Notes under the pieces: model-generated
Seen by the model: the letters and a program-made list of their open reading frames with translations, nothing else
Told to the model about the DNA's origin: nothing
Database searches by the model: none
Translations under genes and position numbers: made by a program
In this document: positions 29,791 to 39,319 of the stretch, one piece after another
How positions within the stretch are numbered: the first letter of the stretch is position 1
How the letters are laid out: each line of letters starts with the position of its first letter
Assembly: GCA_017642935.1 (NCBI GenBank)
Contig: JAEPOK010000002.1
Location: 124,001-188,000, forward strand
Direction: 5' to 3'
Source: Hyphomicrobiales bacterium
GTDB lineage: Bacteria > Pseudomonadota > Alphaproteobacteria > Rhizobiales > MH13
DNA: 64,000 nucleotides

Positions 29791-30786
29791 TCAGGCGCTG
29801 GCAAGCGCGCTATCAAGTTTGCCCAAGAGTTTTTGCCGCGTCGGTTCATCGACGAAGGCCGCCTCCAACGCGTTGCGTGTCAGCATGGCGCGCATCTGGC
29901 GTTCATCGCCGCCAAGCAACTCGACCATGACGTCCGTGTCCTTGGCGAGGTTGGTGTGGAAATGCGGCGGATCATCGGAACTGGCGGTCAGTTTGATACC
30001 GGCATCATAGAGCGTCTTGGCTGGGTGCGCGGCCTGGCTTTTCACCGCCTGCAAGACGATGTTGGACACCGGACACACTTCCAACGTGATGCCTTTCTGA
30101 GCCAACTCTGCCATCAGCGGCTCATCCTCAGCGGCACGGATACCATGGCCGACGCGGGTGACACCCAATTTCAAGGCGTCGCGGATGGTTGGCGGGCCGG
30201 TCCATTCGCCGGCATGGGCGGTGAGACCCAGACCTGCATCCCCGCAGCGTTCGAACGCGGCTTTGGCATCAAGAAGCGAACCTGCCACTTCGCTGCCTGC
30301 AATCCCAAAGCCTGTGATGAACGAGTTGTCCCTGGCAGCCTCAATCGCGATGACAGCGGCGCGGTTGATCGCCTCCGTACCGAAATGTCGAACACCGGTC
30401 GGGATGAGGCGGCTGATGATGCCATGGTCCGCTTCGGCTCGCTTGATGCCATCGGTGAGCGCAGCCAGATAGGCCATCGGATCGACGCCAGCGCGTTCGG
30501 CATGGTCCGTCGATGCGAAGGTTTCTGAATAGATCGCGCCCTTAGACGCCAAATAGGCCGCGTAGGTGTAAGCGAGCGCGCTGTAATCCTCAGGGCGCGT
30601 GAAGACGCTGGCTGCCTTGTCGTACGCGCTCAAAAAATCGTCAAAATCCGTCCAGACGTAACCGCCATCCTCATCGATCAAGCCGGTGATGTCCTGATCG
30701 TTGCGGTGGGCCAGTTCGCGGACAAGCTCCGGTAGAGCGGCTCCTTCGATATGGCAGTGCAGTTCGGCGAGTGGGATTGCGGTCAC
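29791..30786 (-). CDS. add: Adenosine deaminase
   Basis: A 331-residue amidohydrolase that deaminates (deoxy)adenosine to (deoxy)inosine. Zinc ligands and catalytic residues are seen in AELHCHIEG near residue 7, LTAHAGEW near residue 189, GHGIRAAED near residue 212 and [10 protein letters not shown] near residue 268. The GTG at 30786 overlaps the deoB stop by four bases (GTGA) and places the HCHIEG motif at the usual distance from the N-terminus; an ATG at 30828 inside deoB would add 14 residues and is less likely. Its product inosine is then cleaved by the PNP of the same operon. Confidence 0.94.
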   Translation of the reverse strand: MTAIPLAELHCHIEGAALPELVRELAHRNDQDITGLIDEDGGYVWTDFDDFLSAYDKAASVFTRPEDYSALAYTYAAYLASKGAIYSETFASTDHAERAGVDPMAYLAALTDGIKRAEADHGIISRLIPTGVRHFGTEAINRAAVIAIEAARDNSFITGFGIAGSEVAGSLLDAKAAFERCGDAGLGLTAHAGEWTGPPTIRDALKLGVTRVGHGIRAAEDEPLMAELAQKGITLEVCPVSNIVLQAVKSQAAHPAKTLYDAGIKLTASSDDPPHFHTNLAKDTDVMVELLGGDERQMRAMLTRNALEAAFVDEPTRQKLLGKLDSALASA

Positions 30787-32024
30787 AAGATCGACGTTCC
30801 GTGTTTGCCCGATGGCAAGCCGAGCCATTTGGCGGCTGTTTCGCCGATATCGGCGAAGGTGGTGCGCACGCCGGCCGAGCCCGCTTCCAAGCCTTTCGCC
30901 GTCATCAGCACCGGCACCCGCTCGCGGGTGTGGTCCGTGCCGATCCAGCTTGGATCATTGCCGTGGTCGGCTGTGAGGATCAGGAGATCACCTTCCTTCA
31001 TTGCGTCTGTGAAACGAGGAAGTTGGCGGTCGAACCGTTCCAGCGCATCGGCATAGCCTGGGATGTTGCGACGGTGACCAAACTCGGAGTCAAATTCCAC
31101 GAAGTTGGCAAATACAAGATCGCCATCCTGTGCGGCCTTATCGCCCTCCAACGTGCCCATCAGCACATCGAACAAGGCCTCGATGCCCGGCACTTTGCGC
31201 ACCTCATCGATGCCATGCATGGCAAAGATATCGCCCAGTTTGCCGAGCGCGATGACGCGGTTCCCTGCATCCTGCACGCGATTGAGTACCGTCGGCTCAG
31301 GCGGCGGAACGGCATAGTCCTTGCGGTTGGCCGTGCGCTTGAAGGTCTCGACCGTTTCGCCAACAAAGGGGCGTGCAATCACGCGGCCAATGTTCAGCGG
31401 ATCGATCAGTTTTCGGGCGACCTTACAGATCTCATAGAGCCGTTCGAGACCAAAATGTTCCTCATGCGCAGCGATCTGAAACACCGAATCCGCCGAGGTG
31501 TAGACGATCGGTTTGCCGCTCGCGATATGCTCAAGACCATACTCAGCGATGACCACCGTGCCCGATCCGTGTTCGTTGCACAGCGTGCCGGGCAGACTCG
31601 CTTGGCTGATGAAGGCCTTCATCAAATCGTCAGGAAAGGCCGGCTTGGAGTCGGGGAAATAACCCCAATCAAAAGGCACGGGAACACCGGCGATCTCCCA
31701 ATGGCCCGACGGTGTGTCCTTGCCGTTGGAGACTTCGGTCGCCGCTGCGTAGCGCCCGGTTATGGTGTCTGATTCTAGATTTGGCAGTACGGCGTCAGAT
31801 GCCAGTTCGACCGCCTTGCCAAGACCCAAACGTGCAAGGTTTGGCAAGTGGAGCGGGCCAGAGCGCAGGCCGTCTTGATCGCCATCGCCACGCGCGCAGG
31901 CTTCGGCGATGTGGCCAACCGTGTTGGCTCCGGTGTCTGGCGTGTCATGGTTGAAAAACAGATGCGCGTCGGGTGCGCCGCCAATGCCGACGCTATCAAG
32001 CACCACAAGAAACACGCGGGGCAT
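30783..32024 (-). CDS. deoB: Phosphopentomutase
   Basis: A 413-residue alkaline-phosphatase-superfamily mutase converting (deoxy)ribose-1-phosphate to the 5-phosphate. Motifs: the N-terminal [15 protein letters not shown] with metal-binding aspartate, [12 protein letters not shown] with the phosphorylated threonine near residue 100, [14 protein letters not shown] near 177 and [19 protein letters not shown] near 352. It takes the sugar phosphates made by DeoA and PNP. The ATG overlaps the deoA stop by one base (TGATG). No deoC aldolase for deoxyribose-5-phosphate lies in the window. Confidence 0.96.
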   Translation of the reverse strand: MPRVFLVVLDSVGIGGAPDAHLFFNHDTPDTGANTVGHIAEACARGDGDQDGLRSGPLHLPNLARLGLGKAVELASDAVLPNLESDTITGRYAAATEVSNGKDTPSGHWEIAGVPVPFDWGYFPDSKPAFPDDLMKAFISQASLPGTLCNEHGSGTVVIAEYGLEHIASGKPIVYTSADSVFQIAAHEEHFGLERLYEICKVARKLIDPLNIGRVIARPFVGETVETFKRTANRKDYAVPPPEPTVLNRVQDAGNRVIALGKLGDIFAMHGIDEVRKVPGIEALFDVLMGTLEGDKAAQDGDLVFANFVEFDSEFGHRRNIPGYADALERFDRQLPRFTDAMKEGDLLILTADHGNDPSWIGTDHTRERVPVLMTAKGLEAGSAGVRTTFADIGETAAKWLGLPSGKHGTSIL

Positions 32025-33364
32025 CAGGCGTCTCCAGCAGACAGGGCAAGCGTGGGCGCCAGCCGCCGGTAGATGTTAGCGCGCGGTTCTGGTGCGTCAC
32101 CCAAGGTGATGGCAGCGGTGACCCTTCGGGAGGCCTCCTGGGCGGTGGCTTCGTCGCGAGCGCGCACGCGCGCCAAAGGATCGCCCTTGGAAAGCGTGGT
32201 GCCGACATCGATGATATGCGTGAGGCCAACCGCGTGGTCGATTGGGTCCGCCGGGTTGGTGCGTCCACCACCCAGAGCGACGACGGCGTTACCGATGGCG
32301 CGTGTGTCCATAGCGTTCACCGTTCCGCTGGCGGGTGCTGGGACATCGATGGTGATGGGCGCATCAGGCAGATGGTCCTGATAGCGCTCAACGAAATCAG
32401 ATGGCCCACCGAGCAGCGTCACCATCTCGCTAAACTTGTCCGCCGCTTTTCCGGAATCGAGCGCATTAGCAACCTTTGCCAAGCTCTCGTTTTCGCTTGC
32501 CAAACCACCGAGCACCAGCATGTCGGCGCACAGAGCCAGTGTGATCTCACGGACCCTGGGGTCTTGAGCTGCCCCGGTTAGGAACTCCACCGCCGTTGCG
32601 ACTTCCACGGCATTGCCCGCAGCGTGGCCGAGCACTTCGTTCATGTCGGTTAGCAGGGCCGATGTCTTGGTGCCTGCGCCATTGGCAACCGCAACCAGGC
32701 TTTCGGCCAATGCTTCAGATTGCTCGTGGCTAGGCATGAACGCGCCGGAGCCAGATTTTACGTCGAGAACCAGGCCATCAAGACCGGCGGCCAGCTTTTT
32801 GGACAAGATCGATGCGGTGATGAGGTCAATGCTCTCCACCGTCGCGGTGACATCGCGGATGCCATAAAAGCGCTTGTCGGCAGGCGCCAGCGATGCCGTC
32901 TGGCCGATGATCGCGCAGCCACAGGCTTCGGTTACCTTGCGAAAGGTCTCATTGTCCGGTTGCGTCGTGTAGCCAGGAATGGAATCCATCTTGTCCAGCG
33001 TGCCGCCGGTATGGCCGAGACCCCGTCCAGAGATCATCGGCACATAGCCTCCGCAGGCGGCGACAATAGGTGCCAGCATCAGCGAGAGATTGTCGCCAAC
33101 ACCGCCGGTGGAGTGTTTGTCGAGTGCCGGACCGTCCAGATGCGACCAATCAAGCACGTCGCCAGAGTCGCGCATGGCAAGCGTCAACGCTACACGCTCA
33201 TCCATCTCCATGCCTTTGAAAAAGACCGCCATAGCAAACGACGAAATCTGCGCGTCGGTAACGTCGCCGGTCGTCATGCCGTCAACAAGGAAGGCGATTT
33301 CTTCGGCTGTCAGTGTGCCGCCATCGCGTTTCTTGGCGATGAGTTCCTGCGGAAGAAAGGCCAT
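32024..33364 (-). CDS. deoA: Thymidine phosphorylase
   Basis: A 446-residue pyrimidine nucleoside phosphorylase of the NP-II family. The family signature appears near residue 115 as [31 protein letters not shown] (phosphate site) is near residue 83 and [13 protein letters not shown] near residue 200. It splits thymidine or deoxyuridine into base and deoxyribose-1-phosphate; related members also accept uridine. It lies between the PNP gene (2-base gap) and deoB (one-base overlap). Confidence 0.95.
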   Translation of the reverse strand: MAFLPQELIAKKRDGGTLTAEEIAFLVDGMTTGDVTDAQISSFAMAVFFKGMEMDERVALTLAMRDSGDVLDWSHLDGPALDKHSTGGVGDNLSLMLAPIVAACGGYVPMISGRGLGHTGGTLDKMDSIPGYTTQPDNETFRKVTEACGCAIIGQTASLAPADKRFYGIRDVTATVESIDLITASILSKKLAAGLDGLVLDVKSGSGAFMPSHEQSEALAESLVAVANGAGTKTSALLTDMNEVLGHAAGNAVEVATAVEFLTGAAQDPRVREITLALCADMLVLGGLASENESLAKVANALDSGKAADKFSEMVTLLGGPSDFVERYQDHLPDAPITIDVPAPASGTVNAMDTRAIGNAVVALGGGRTNPADPIDHAVGLTHIIDVGTTLSKGDPLARVRARDEATAQEASRRVTAAITLGDAPEPRANIYRRLAPTLALSAGDA

Positions 33365-33366
33365 GC

Positions 33367-34170
33367 CTAAGCCTCGGCCAAATCGGCGACGAGCGCACGC
33401 AGAAGCGTTGTTAATTTGGGCACGATGGTCGCGCCGACATCCTTGGTCTCGTGATGTGACAAGGCCTCGCCGGTCATACCGGCGCCGAGATTGGTAATCG
33501 AAGAGATCGCCAGCACCTTCATGCCGTGGAAGCGGGCCAAGATGGTCTCCGGCACCGTCGACATGCCGACGGCGTCCATGCCAAGCGTGCGCGCCATGCG
33601 GATTTCGGCCGGGGTTTCGAAACTTGGTCCCAGGAACCAGCCGTAAACACCTTCGTGCAGTTCCACGCCTTCCCGATCGGCGAGCGATTTGGCCCGAGTG
33701 CGCAACGCTGGATCGTAGGCATCAACCATATTGGCAAATCGCGCATCGCCATCGACGCCAATTAGAGGATTGCGACCGGACAAATTGATGTGGTCGGTGA
33801 TCAACATCAGAGCGCCAGGTGCCATCTCCTCGTGCAGACTGCCGGCAGCGTTGGTGAGGATCAAGCTTTCCACGCCAAGGCCTTTGAGCGTCGCGACCGG
33901 TACTGACATGGCATCGGCTTCGCCGGTCTCATAGGCGTGCACCCGCCCGGCGAGCACCGCGACCTCAACGCCCGCCAGCTTTCCGATCACCAAATCGGCG
34001 GCATGGCTGGACACCGTGGAATGCGGGAAGTGCGGCAGGTCGGTATAGGAAATCCGCACGGCATCTTCGATTTCGTCCACCAGCCCGCCCAGACCGGACC
34101 CCAAAACCAAACCGAGTTTGGGCGCAGCGTTTGGCAAGCGTGCACGAATGACGGAAACGGCGTCGGACAT
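33367..34170 (-). CDS. Purine-nucleoside phosphorylase (trimeric type)
   Basis: A 267-residue phosphorylase of the low-molecular-mass, trimeric PNP family (PunA/DeoD-II type). The phosphate-binding [10 protein letters not shown] is at residue 18, with [15 protein letters not shown] and [10 protein letters not shown] in the middle, [13 protein letters not shown] near 190 with the base-site glutamate, and [17 protein letters not shown] near 234. It cleaves inosine and guanosine (and deoxy forms) to base and pentose-1-phosphate. One base separates it from cdd. The exact base preference cannot be fixed by eye. Confidence 0.93.
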   Translation of the reverse strand: MSDAVSVIRARLPNAAPKLGLVLGSGLGGLVDEIEDAVRISYTDLPHFPHSTVSSHAADLVIGKLAGVEVAVLAGRVHAYETGEADAMSVPVATLKGLGVESLILTNAAGSLHEEMAPGALMLITDHINLSGRNPLIGVDGDARFANMVDAYDPALRTRAKSLADREGVELHEGVYGWFLGPSFETPAEIRMARTLGMDAVGMSTVPETILARFHGMKVLAISSITNLGAGMTGEALSHHETKDVGATIVPKLTTLLRALVADLAEA

Positions 34171-34171
34171 G

Positions 34172-34603
34172 CTAATCGTCTTTCAGATTGAAGGCGTGCG
34201 GCAGGAGATCGCCAATGGTCGTTTCCAGCATGACGTCGTGCGGCGTCGCGATGATAACCGGCACAGCTGCGTTGGCCGCAAACTCGGCAAGGCGCTGGCG
34301 ACAGCCGCCGCAAGGGGATGCCAGTCCCCAGGGTTCGCTCTCGGCCTGCTTGTCAGTCTTGCCGCCAACCACAGCAACCGCCTTGATGGTTCTTCCGCCA
34401 GCAAGAGCCATGGCGGAAACGGCGCCCGCTTCGGCGCAACTGCCCAGCGGGTAAGCCGCGTTCTCGACGTTGCAGCCGGGATAGATCGCCCCTTCCTCGG
34501 TCAGTACCGCTGCACCAACACGATAGTTGGAATAGGTGGCATAGGCGGTTTCGCGCGCTTGGCGTGCCGCCTCGATGAGCGCTGATTTTTGACTAACATC
34601 CAT
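34172..34603 (-). CDS. cdd: Cytidine deaminase
   Basis: A 143-residue zinc deaminase converting (deoxy)cytidine to (deoxy)uridine. The substrate-binding YSNYRVGAAVLTEEG is near residue 22, the catalytic motif GCNVENAAYPLGSCAEAGAV near residue 43 gives the first cysteine and glutamate, and ASPCGGCRQRLAEF near residue 93 the zinc-binding cysteine pair. Short homotetrameric type. It follows the second permease gene by two bases, at the boundary between the transport and enzyme parts of the operon. Confidence 0.95.
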   Translation of the reverse strand: MDVSQKSALIEAARQARETAYATYSNYRVGAAVLTEEGAIYPGCNVENAAYPLGSCAEAGAVSAMALAGGRTIKAVAVVGGKTDKQAESEPWGLASPCGGCRQRLAEFAANAAVPVIIATPHDVMLETTIGDLLPHAFNLKDD

Positions 34604-34605
34604 AA

Positions 34606-35577
34606 CTAGCGCTCTTTCACATAGGGCACGCCGCCTGCCTTGGGCGGATCAGCGCGGCCGATGAACCCGGCGAGCAAAACCACGGTCAGGATGTACGGCA
34701 GCGCCTGAACAATCTGTACGGGCACTTCCCCGATGAGCGGCAGGTCGCGGCCTTGCAGCACAATGCCCAAGGCTTCCAGGAAGCCGAAGAGCAAGCAGGC
34801 ATATAGCACCGGTATTGGCTTCCACTTGGCAAAGATCAACGCGGCCAGCGCAATGAAGCCTTTACCGGCCGACATGTTGGGCACAAAGCTTGCGGACTGT
34901 GCGGTGGAGAGATAGGCGCCCGCCAAGCCGCAAAGCAGCCCGCAAATGATCACCGCCTGGTAGCGCATCAAGGTGACGGAGATGCCTGCGGTATCGACAG
35001 CGGCGGGGTTTTCTCCAACCGCGCGCAGCCGCAAGCCGAACCGTGTGCGGAAGACGACGAACCATGTGACCGCAACGGCCAGAAACCCGACATAGACCAG
35101 AAGATTGTGACCTGAGACCAGATCGAAATAGATCGGCCCGATGATCGGTACATCCTGCAGCGCTTCCGCCGCCGGCCAGACGATCGGTGTGAAACGCGCT
35201 TCATCATCCAGCCCAGGTGTGCGCCCGCCGCGCTGGAAATAAGCGTGGCCAATAAGGGCCGTGAGACCAGCGGCGAGAAAGTTAATGGCCACGCCCGACA
35301 CGATTTGATTGCCGCGCGCCGTGATGCAGGCAAAGCCATGCACCAGCGCCAAGAGGATCGACACGGCAATCGCCGACATTAGGCCCAACCAGACATTTCC
35401 GGTTACGGCTCCGATGGCTGCGGCAGCGAAGGCGGCGGCGAGCATCTTGCCCTCAAGGCCGATGTCAAAAATGCCGGAGCGCTCCGAGTAGAGGCCAGCC
35501 AGTGCCGCAAACAGCAATGGCATGGACAGTCGCACCGTGGAGTCGAGGAGCAAGATGAAGCTCTGAAAACTCTCCAT
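34606..35577 (-). CDS. Nucleoside ABC transporter permease (second)
   Basis: A 323-residue permease of the BPD_transp_2 family with about nine helices. Early motifs are SMPLLFAALAGLYSERSG and FDIGLEGKMLAAAFAAA, then the cytoplasmic coupling region RAVGENPAAVDTAGISV near residue 200, which matches the RbsC/NupQ-type permeases. It probably forms a heterodimer with the permease encoded just upstream (4-base gap). The ATG at 35577 is right for the family; a longer frame upstream would add a basic stretch within the other permease gene. Inner membrane component of a nucleoside importer. Confidence 0.93.
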   Translation of the reverse strand: MESFQSFILLLDSTVRLSMPLLFAALAGLYSERSGIFDIGLEGKMLAAAFAAAAIGAVTGNVWLGLMSAIAVSILLALVHGFACITARGNQIVSGVAINFLAAGLTALIGHAYFQRGGRTPGLDDEARFTPIVWPAAEALQDVPIIGPIYFDLVSGHNLLVYVGFLAVAVTWFVVFRTRFGLRLRAVGENPAAVDTAGISVTLMRYQAVIICGLLCGLAGAYLSTAQSASFVPNMSAGKGFIALAALIFAKWKPIPVLYACLLFGFLEALGIVLQGRDLPLIGEVPVQIVQALPYILTVVLLAGFIGRADPPKAGGVPYVKER

Positions 35578-35581
35578 GTCC

Positions 35582-36718
35582 CTACTCCGCCGCCTGCATG
35601 CGCTCACGCGCCTTGCGGCGATCGTAAAGCGCGTTGAAAAAGCCGACGATGGCGGGGCGGAACAGCCCTTCCAACGCTCCCGCAAACAAGATCACCAGAC
35701 CTTGGATCGCGATGATCATGTCGCGGGTGATGGATGGCATAGAGAAAGCAAGCTCGGCGCCGCCCTGATAGAGTGCTCCGAAGAGAAGCGCCGCCAACAC
35801 AATGCCGATTGGATGGGCCCGGCCCATCAGCGCTACGGCAATGCCGACAAAGCCTGCACCACCGGCAAACTCCAAAATCAGGCGGCCATGCACGCCCATG
35901 ATCTCATTGACCGCCATCATGCCGGCCAGACCGCCGGAGATGGCCATGGCGATCATGATGAGGCGCGGCGGGCGCATGCCAGCATAAACGGCGGCGGTCG
36001 GGTTCTGCCCAAGCGTGCGCATACGGTAGCCAAGGCGCGTACGCCAGATGAGCATCCAGACCAGAAAGGCCATGATGAGCGCCAGGAACAGCGAGATGTT
36101 GGTCTGCGCACCGCCGAGATTCATGCCGAACCAATCGAACAGCCAGTCGATGCGCGGAATGCGGCCACCTTCTTCAAAAGTGCGCGATTCCGGCGCCATC
36201 GAGCCGGGCTGGCGGAAGACGTTGACCAGCATGTAGGTCATCAGCGCGGCGGCGATGAAGTTGAACATGATCGTGGTGATAACGATATGGCTGCCGCGCT
36301 TGGCCTGCAGATAACCCGGAACAAAGGCCCAAAAGGCTCCAAACGCTGCGCCTGCCATCACGGCAAAAGGCGCGGTTATCCACCAGGGCACCAGGCGGTC
36401 GAGCGTCAGGCAGACAAGTGCGACGCCAAGGCCAGCGACATAGGCCTGCCCCTCGCCACCGATGTTGAACAAGCCAGCGTGGAAAGCGACGGCGACGGCA
36501 AGGCCGGTGAAGATGAAATTGGTGGCGTAGTAGAGCGTGAAGCCGAGGCCCTCGCCGTACCCAAACGCGCCGAAGAGCATAAGTTCAACGGCTTCCAGCG
36601 GGTTCTCGCCAACCGCGATCACAACCAATCCGGCGACCAAAAAGGCGGCCGCCAGATTCAACAACGGGATCAACCCATACTCGACCCAGCGTGGAAGTTC
36701 GCCGCGCGACAGGCTCAT
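35582..36718 (-). CDS. Nucleoside ABC transporter permease (first)
   Basis: A 378-residue permease of the BPD_transp_2 family, longer than its partner because of an N-terminal extension and a periplasmic loop near residues 180-215. Seen are NFIFTGLAVAVAFHAGLFNIGGEGQ near the first third (core given here as FHAGLFNIGGEGQ), the coupling motif RTLGQNPTAAVYAGM near residue 235 and GFVGIAVALMGRAHPIG near residue 300. Its ATG overlaps the stop of the unknown secreted protein gene by four bases. With the second permease it forms the membrane channel of the importer. Confidence 0.93.
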   Translation of the reverse strand: MSLSRGELPRWVEYGLIPLLNLAAAFLVAGLVVIAVGENPLEAVELMLFGAFGYGEGLGFTLYYATNFIFTGLAVAVAFHAGLFNIGGEGQAYVAGLGVALVCLTLDRLVPWWITAPFAVMAGAAFGAFWAFVPGYLQAKRGSHIVITTIMFNFIAAALMTYMLVNVFRQPGSMAPESRTFEEGGRIPRIDWLFDWFGMNLGGAQTNISLFLALIMAFLVWMLIWRTRLGYRMRTLGQNPTAAVYAGMRPPRLIMIAMAISGGLAGMMAVNEIMGVHGRLILEFAGGAGFVGIAVALMGRAHPIGIVLAALLFGALYQGGAELAFSMPSITRDMIIAIQGLVILFAGALEGLFRPAIVGFFNALYDRRKARERMQAAE

Positions 36719-37635
36719 CCTTTGCCTCCGCCGTTGGTGGTTTCAGGCAAATAGCCTTGGCGGACAAGGTGACTGCGCAGGAATGCCACAAATCCGACCT
36801 CGCGTTTGTCGGCGTCGGCGCATTCCCAGACCGAGCCACCGTCGGTGCAGATCTCATAAAGTGAGTCGCTGGCGGCGTTCATCTGCTCCAGTGTGGCCAG
36901 CGCTTCCTCGCCGCGCCCCAGGCGCGCCTCGATCCCAGCCCATCCAGCGAGGCGCCCCGGCTCGTCGATCATTGCCGAGGGGCTATCAAAGCGCTGAAGT
37001 TGGCTTTGATAGGTGGGGTAGAGGTCGGGATTGTCGGAGATGTCCACAGGCTCCCCGTCGCGCAGCGTGAAAAACCGTGGCGGCGGGGCGGAGCATGCAT
37101 AGCAATCGAAGGTGTAAAGGAAGCTTTGATCGGCGACCTCGATCTCTCCAAAACCATCCTCATCGGCATCCCAAAGCGTGTAGCCACCATCAAACAGGCC
37201 AAGTTCTTGCACCTGCCAGGTGCCATCCGGCGAAAGCGCTGCGATCTGTATCCGATCGCAGCAGTGCGCGCCGCCGGTGTAGCTGGAGGCAATCAACTCC
37301 GGCTCCGGTGTGGAGCGGTCTATGTTTGCCAATCGCATCGATGCAGGAAGAAACGAATAGAAACTCGGCTCGCCTTCAAAGCGGAGCACTTCCCCGCTCG
37401 CGTCTTCGATCACAAAGACAGGCGTTGTTGTGTCGTCATTGTTGGCCTGCGCTTCGATGCGGGCGGTGACGCCGCCAAGGGTCAGTGTGTTGGGGCCGGC
37501 TTCGCTGAACTCATCAAGCGTGACGCCGCGCACGGGATCAGGCCCGCTGTTAGGGTCTGCGCTCGGCCATTTTTGCGCAAGCGCCGGTGTTGCGATCACA
37601 CAGACAGCGCCAGCAAGCAGAAACGCACGGATCAT
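36715..37635 (-). CDS. Secreted protein of unknown function coupled to the nucleoside ABC transporter genes
   Basis: I do not recognise a named family. The 306-residue product has a clear signal peptide (1-20, ending ATPALA) and no later membrane helix, so it should be periplasmic. Features: SSYTGGAHCCDRIQIA at about 118-132 with an adjacent cysteine pair, an acidic loop WDADEDGFGEIE near 155-166 that resembles calcium-binding FG-GAP/dockerin loops, a second cysteine pair in FDCYACSAPP at 177-185, and a third in EICTDGGSVWEC at 261-272. The gene overlaps the ATPase gene upstream and the permease gene downstream by ATGA on both sides. Such tight coupling inside an importer operon suggests a role in nucleoside capture or processing outside the membrane, but that is inference. 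Confidence 0.85.
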   Translation of the reverse strand: MIRAFLLAGAVCVIATPALAQKWPSADPNSGPDPVRGVTLDEFSEAGPNTLTLGGVTARIEAQANNDDTTTPVFVIEDASGEVLRFEGEPSFYSFLPASMRLANIDRSTPEPELIASSYTGGAHCCDRIQIAALSPDGTWQVQELGLFDGGYTLWDADEDGFGEIEVADQSFLYTFDCYACSAPPPRFFTLRDGEPVDISDNPDLYPTYQSQLQRFDSPSAMIDEPGRLAGWAGIEARLGRGEEALATLEQMNAASDSLYEICTDGGSVWECADADKREVGFVAFLRSHLVRQGYLPETTNGGGKG

Positions 37636-39248
37636 TGTGCAGCCTCCACGGCGACTTGATCCTGATTGGCGGCGCCATCGATACCGGCCATCATCAAGCC
37701 AATCTCGTTTTCATCGGTCTCATGCGGCAGGCGCTCACCGACGATTTCACCACCGCACATGACCAAGATACGGTCAGAAAGCCCAAAAATTTCGTCCAAC
37801 TCCACCGACACCAGAAGCACGGCTTTGCCAGCATCGCGCATGGCGATCAGCTGTTTGTGGATGAACTCGATCGCGCCAATGTCCACACCGCGCGTTGGTT
37901 GTCCGACAAGCAACACGTCGGGGTCCTGCTCCATCTCGCGGGCAATCACGATTTTTTGCTGATTGCCGCCGGAAAAGTTGGCCGTCTTCAACCGGCAATT
38001 GGGCGGGCGAATATCGTACTTTTCAATCTGCGCTTTGGCGTGATTACGAACCGCATCGACATCGAGAACGACCTTGCCGCCAATATCATCATGATCATGG
38101 TAGCCAAGAACGGAGTTCTCGTTTTCCTCAAAGCTTTTCACCAGCCCCATGCGCAAACGGTCTTCGGGTACATGGCCCATGCCGAGATGGCGCGCTTCGG
38201 CTGGGTCGCCGGTGTGAGAAAGCGTGGTGCCATTGATCACCACCGAACCGGAAGCCGGCGGCACGATGCCTGAAACAGCCTCCAGCAATTCCGACTGACC
38301 GTTGCCGGAGACGCCGGCGATGCCGACGATCTCACCGCGCCGCACAATGAAGGAGACGTTTTTCACACGGTCGACGCCGAACTTGTCGGTGACGGTGAGG
38401 TCCTTCACCTCCAGCGCCGCGTCGCTGGGCTTGGGCTCGCCCTTATCGACTTCCAGCAAAACACGGCGGCCGACCATCTGCTCGGCGATTTCCGCCGGAC
38501 TGGTGTTCGCGGTTTGCAATGTCGCGACCATCGCGCCGCGTCGCATTACGGAGACCTCATCGGTGACGGCCATGATCTCGCGCAGCTTGTGGGTGATGAG
38601 CAGGATGGTTTTGCCTTGATCGCGCAGCTGGCGCAGGATCCGGAACAAATTGTCGGCCTCTTCGGGCGTCAGCACGCCGGTCGGCTCATCCAGGATCAGA
38701 ATATCGGCGCCACGATAGAGCGCTTTCAGGATCTCCACGCGCTGCTGCAGCCCAACGGAAAGCTCGGAGACGATGGCGTCCGGATCAACGGTCAAGCCGT
38801 ACGTCTCGCTGAGATGCTTCAGGTCCTTGCGAACCTTCTCGCGGCCCGCTTGCAGGAGGGCTGCGCCCTCCGCGCCGAGCATGACATTCTCGATGACGGT
38901 GAAGTTATCAACCAGCATGAAATGCTGGTGGACCATGCCGATGCCGTGGGCGATGGCATCGTTGGACGAGCGGATGGAGACTTTCTTGCCGCCAACGAAA
39001 ATGTCGCCCTCATCGGCTTCGTAGAAGCCATAAAGGATGGACATCAACGTCGATTTTCCAGCGCCGTTTTCACCGACGATCCCGTGGATCGATTGGCGGG
39101 CGACCTTCAGATCGATGTGCTTGTTGGCGTGGACAGCGCCAAAGCGTTTGTCGATGCCGCGCAACTCGATGGCGAGCGCATCTGCCCTGGCCGGCGACGC
39201 ATGGTCGGTCGGCGTTTCGTCGTGCGCAGCAGTTACTGTTTCCGTCAC
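37632..39248 (-). CDS. Nucleoside ABC transporter ATP-binding protein (two ABC domains)
   Basis: A 538-residue protein with two fused ABC ATPase domains, as in RbsA, XylG and NupA. First domain: Walker A GENGAGKSTLM near residue 60, signature LSVGLQQRVEI and Walker B ILILDEPTG near 182. Second domain: the Walker A position near 318 is the altered GVSGNGQSELL, lacking the lysine, with signature FSGGNQQKIVIARE near 428 and VLLVGQPTRGVD, where the usual glutamate after Walker B is replaced. One active and one degenerate site are normal for this family. It energises the two permeases. The stop overlaps the unknown secreted protein gene (ATGA). Confidence 0.94.
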   Translation of the reverse strand: MTETVTAAHDETPTDHASPARADALAIELRGIDKRFGAVHANKHIDLKVARQSIHGIVGENGAGKSTLMSILYGFYEADEGDIFVGGKKVSIRSSNDAIAHGIGMVHQHFMLVDNFTVIENVMLGAEGAALLQAGREKVRKDLKHLSETYGLTVDPDAIVSELSVGLQQRVEILKALYRGADILILDEPTGVLTPEEADNLFRILRQLRDQGKTILLITHKLREIMAVTDEVSVMRRGAMVATLQTANTSPAEIAEQMVGRRVLLEVDKGEPKPSDAALEVKDLTVTDKFGVDRVKNVSFIVRRGEIVGIAGVSGNGQSELLEAVSGIVPPASGSVVINGTTLSHTGDPAEARHLGMGHVPEDRLRMGLVKSFEENENSVLGYHDHDDIGGKVVLDVDAVRNHAKAQIEKYDIRPPNCRLKTANFSGGNQQKIVIAREMEQDPDVLLVGQPTRGVDIGAIEFIHKQLIAMRDAGKAVLLVSVELDEIFGLSDRILVMCGGEIVGERLPHETDENEIGLMMAGIDGAANQDQVAVEAAQ

Positions 39249-39270
39249 GGCTTATTACCCTGCCGATTAC

Positions 39271-39305
39271 AAAAATAATGGCCGGCCCCGGATGCGGGAC
39301 CGGCC
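39271..39305 (-). terminator. Terminator/attenuator between the binding-protein gene and the ATPase gene
   Basis: On the minus strand, about 14 bases after the BMP stop, GGCCGGTCCCG (39305-39295) pairs with CGGGGCCGGCC (39290-39280) in an 11-bp stem with one wobble and a 4-base loop, followed by ATTATTTTT (39279-39271). This is a good rho-independent terminator inside the operon; partial readthrough would give more binding protein than transporter. Confidence 0.75.
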
Positions 39306-39319
39306 TTGATTTCTAGACC

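Noticed and set aside
30771-31772. 333-codon plus-strand frame opposite deoB
   Set aside because: Shadow frame of deoB; no coherent protein features.
35576-36754. 392-codon plus-strand frame opposite a permease gene
   Set aside because: It is the antisense shadow of the well-supported permease gene; the translation is His/Asp/Gln-rich without hydrophobic core.
37632-39248. Loss of the Walker A lysine in the second ABC domain as a sign of a broken gene
   Set aside because: One degenerate ATP site is usual for the fused sugar/nucleoside ATPases of this family, so it is not decay.
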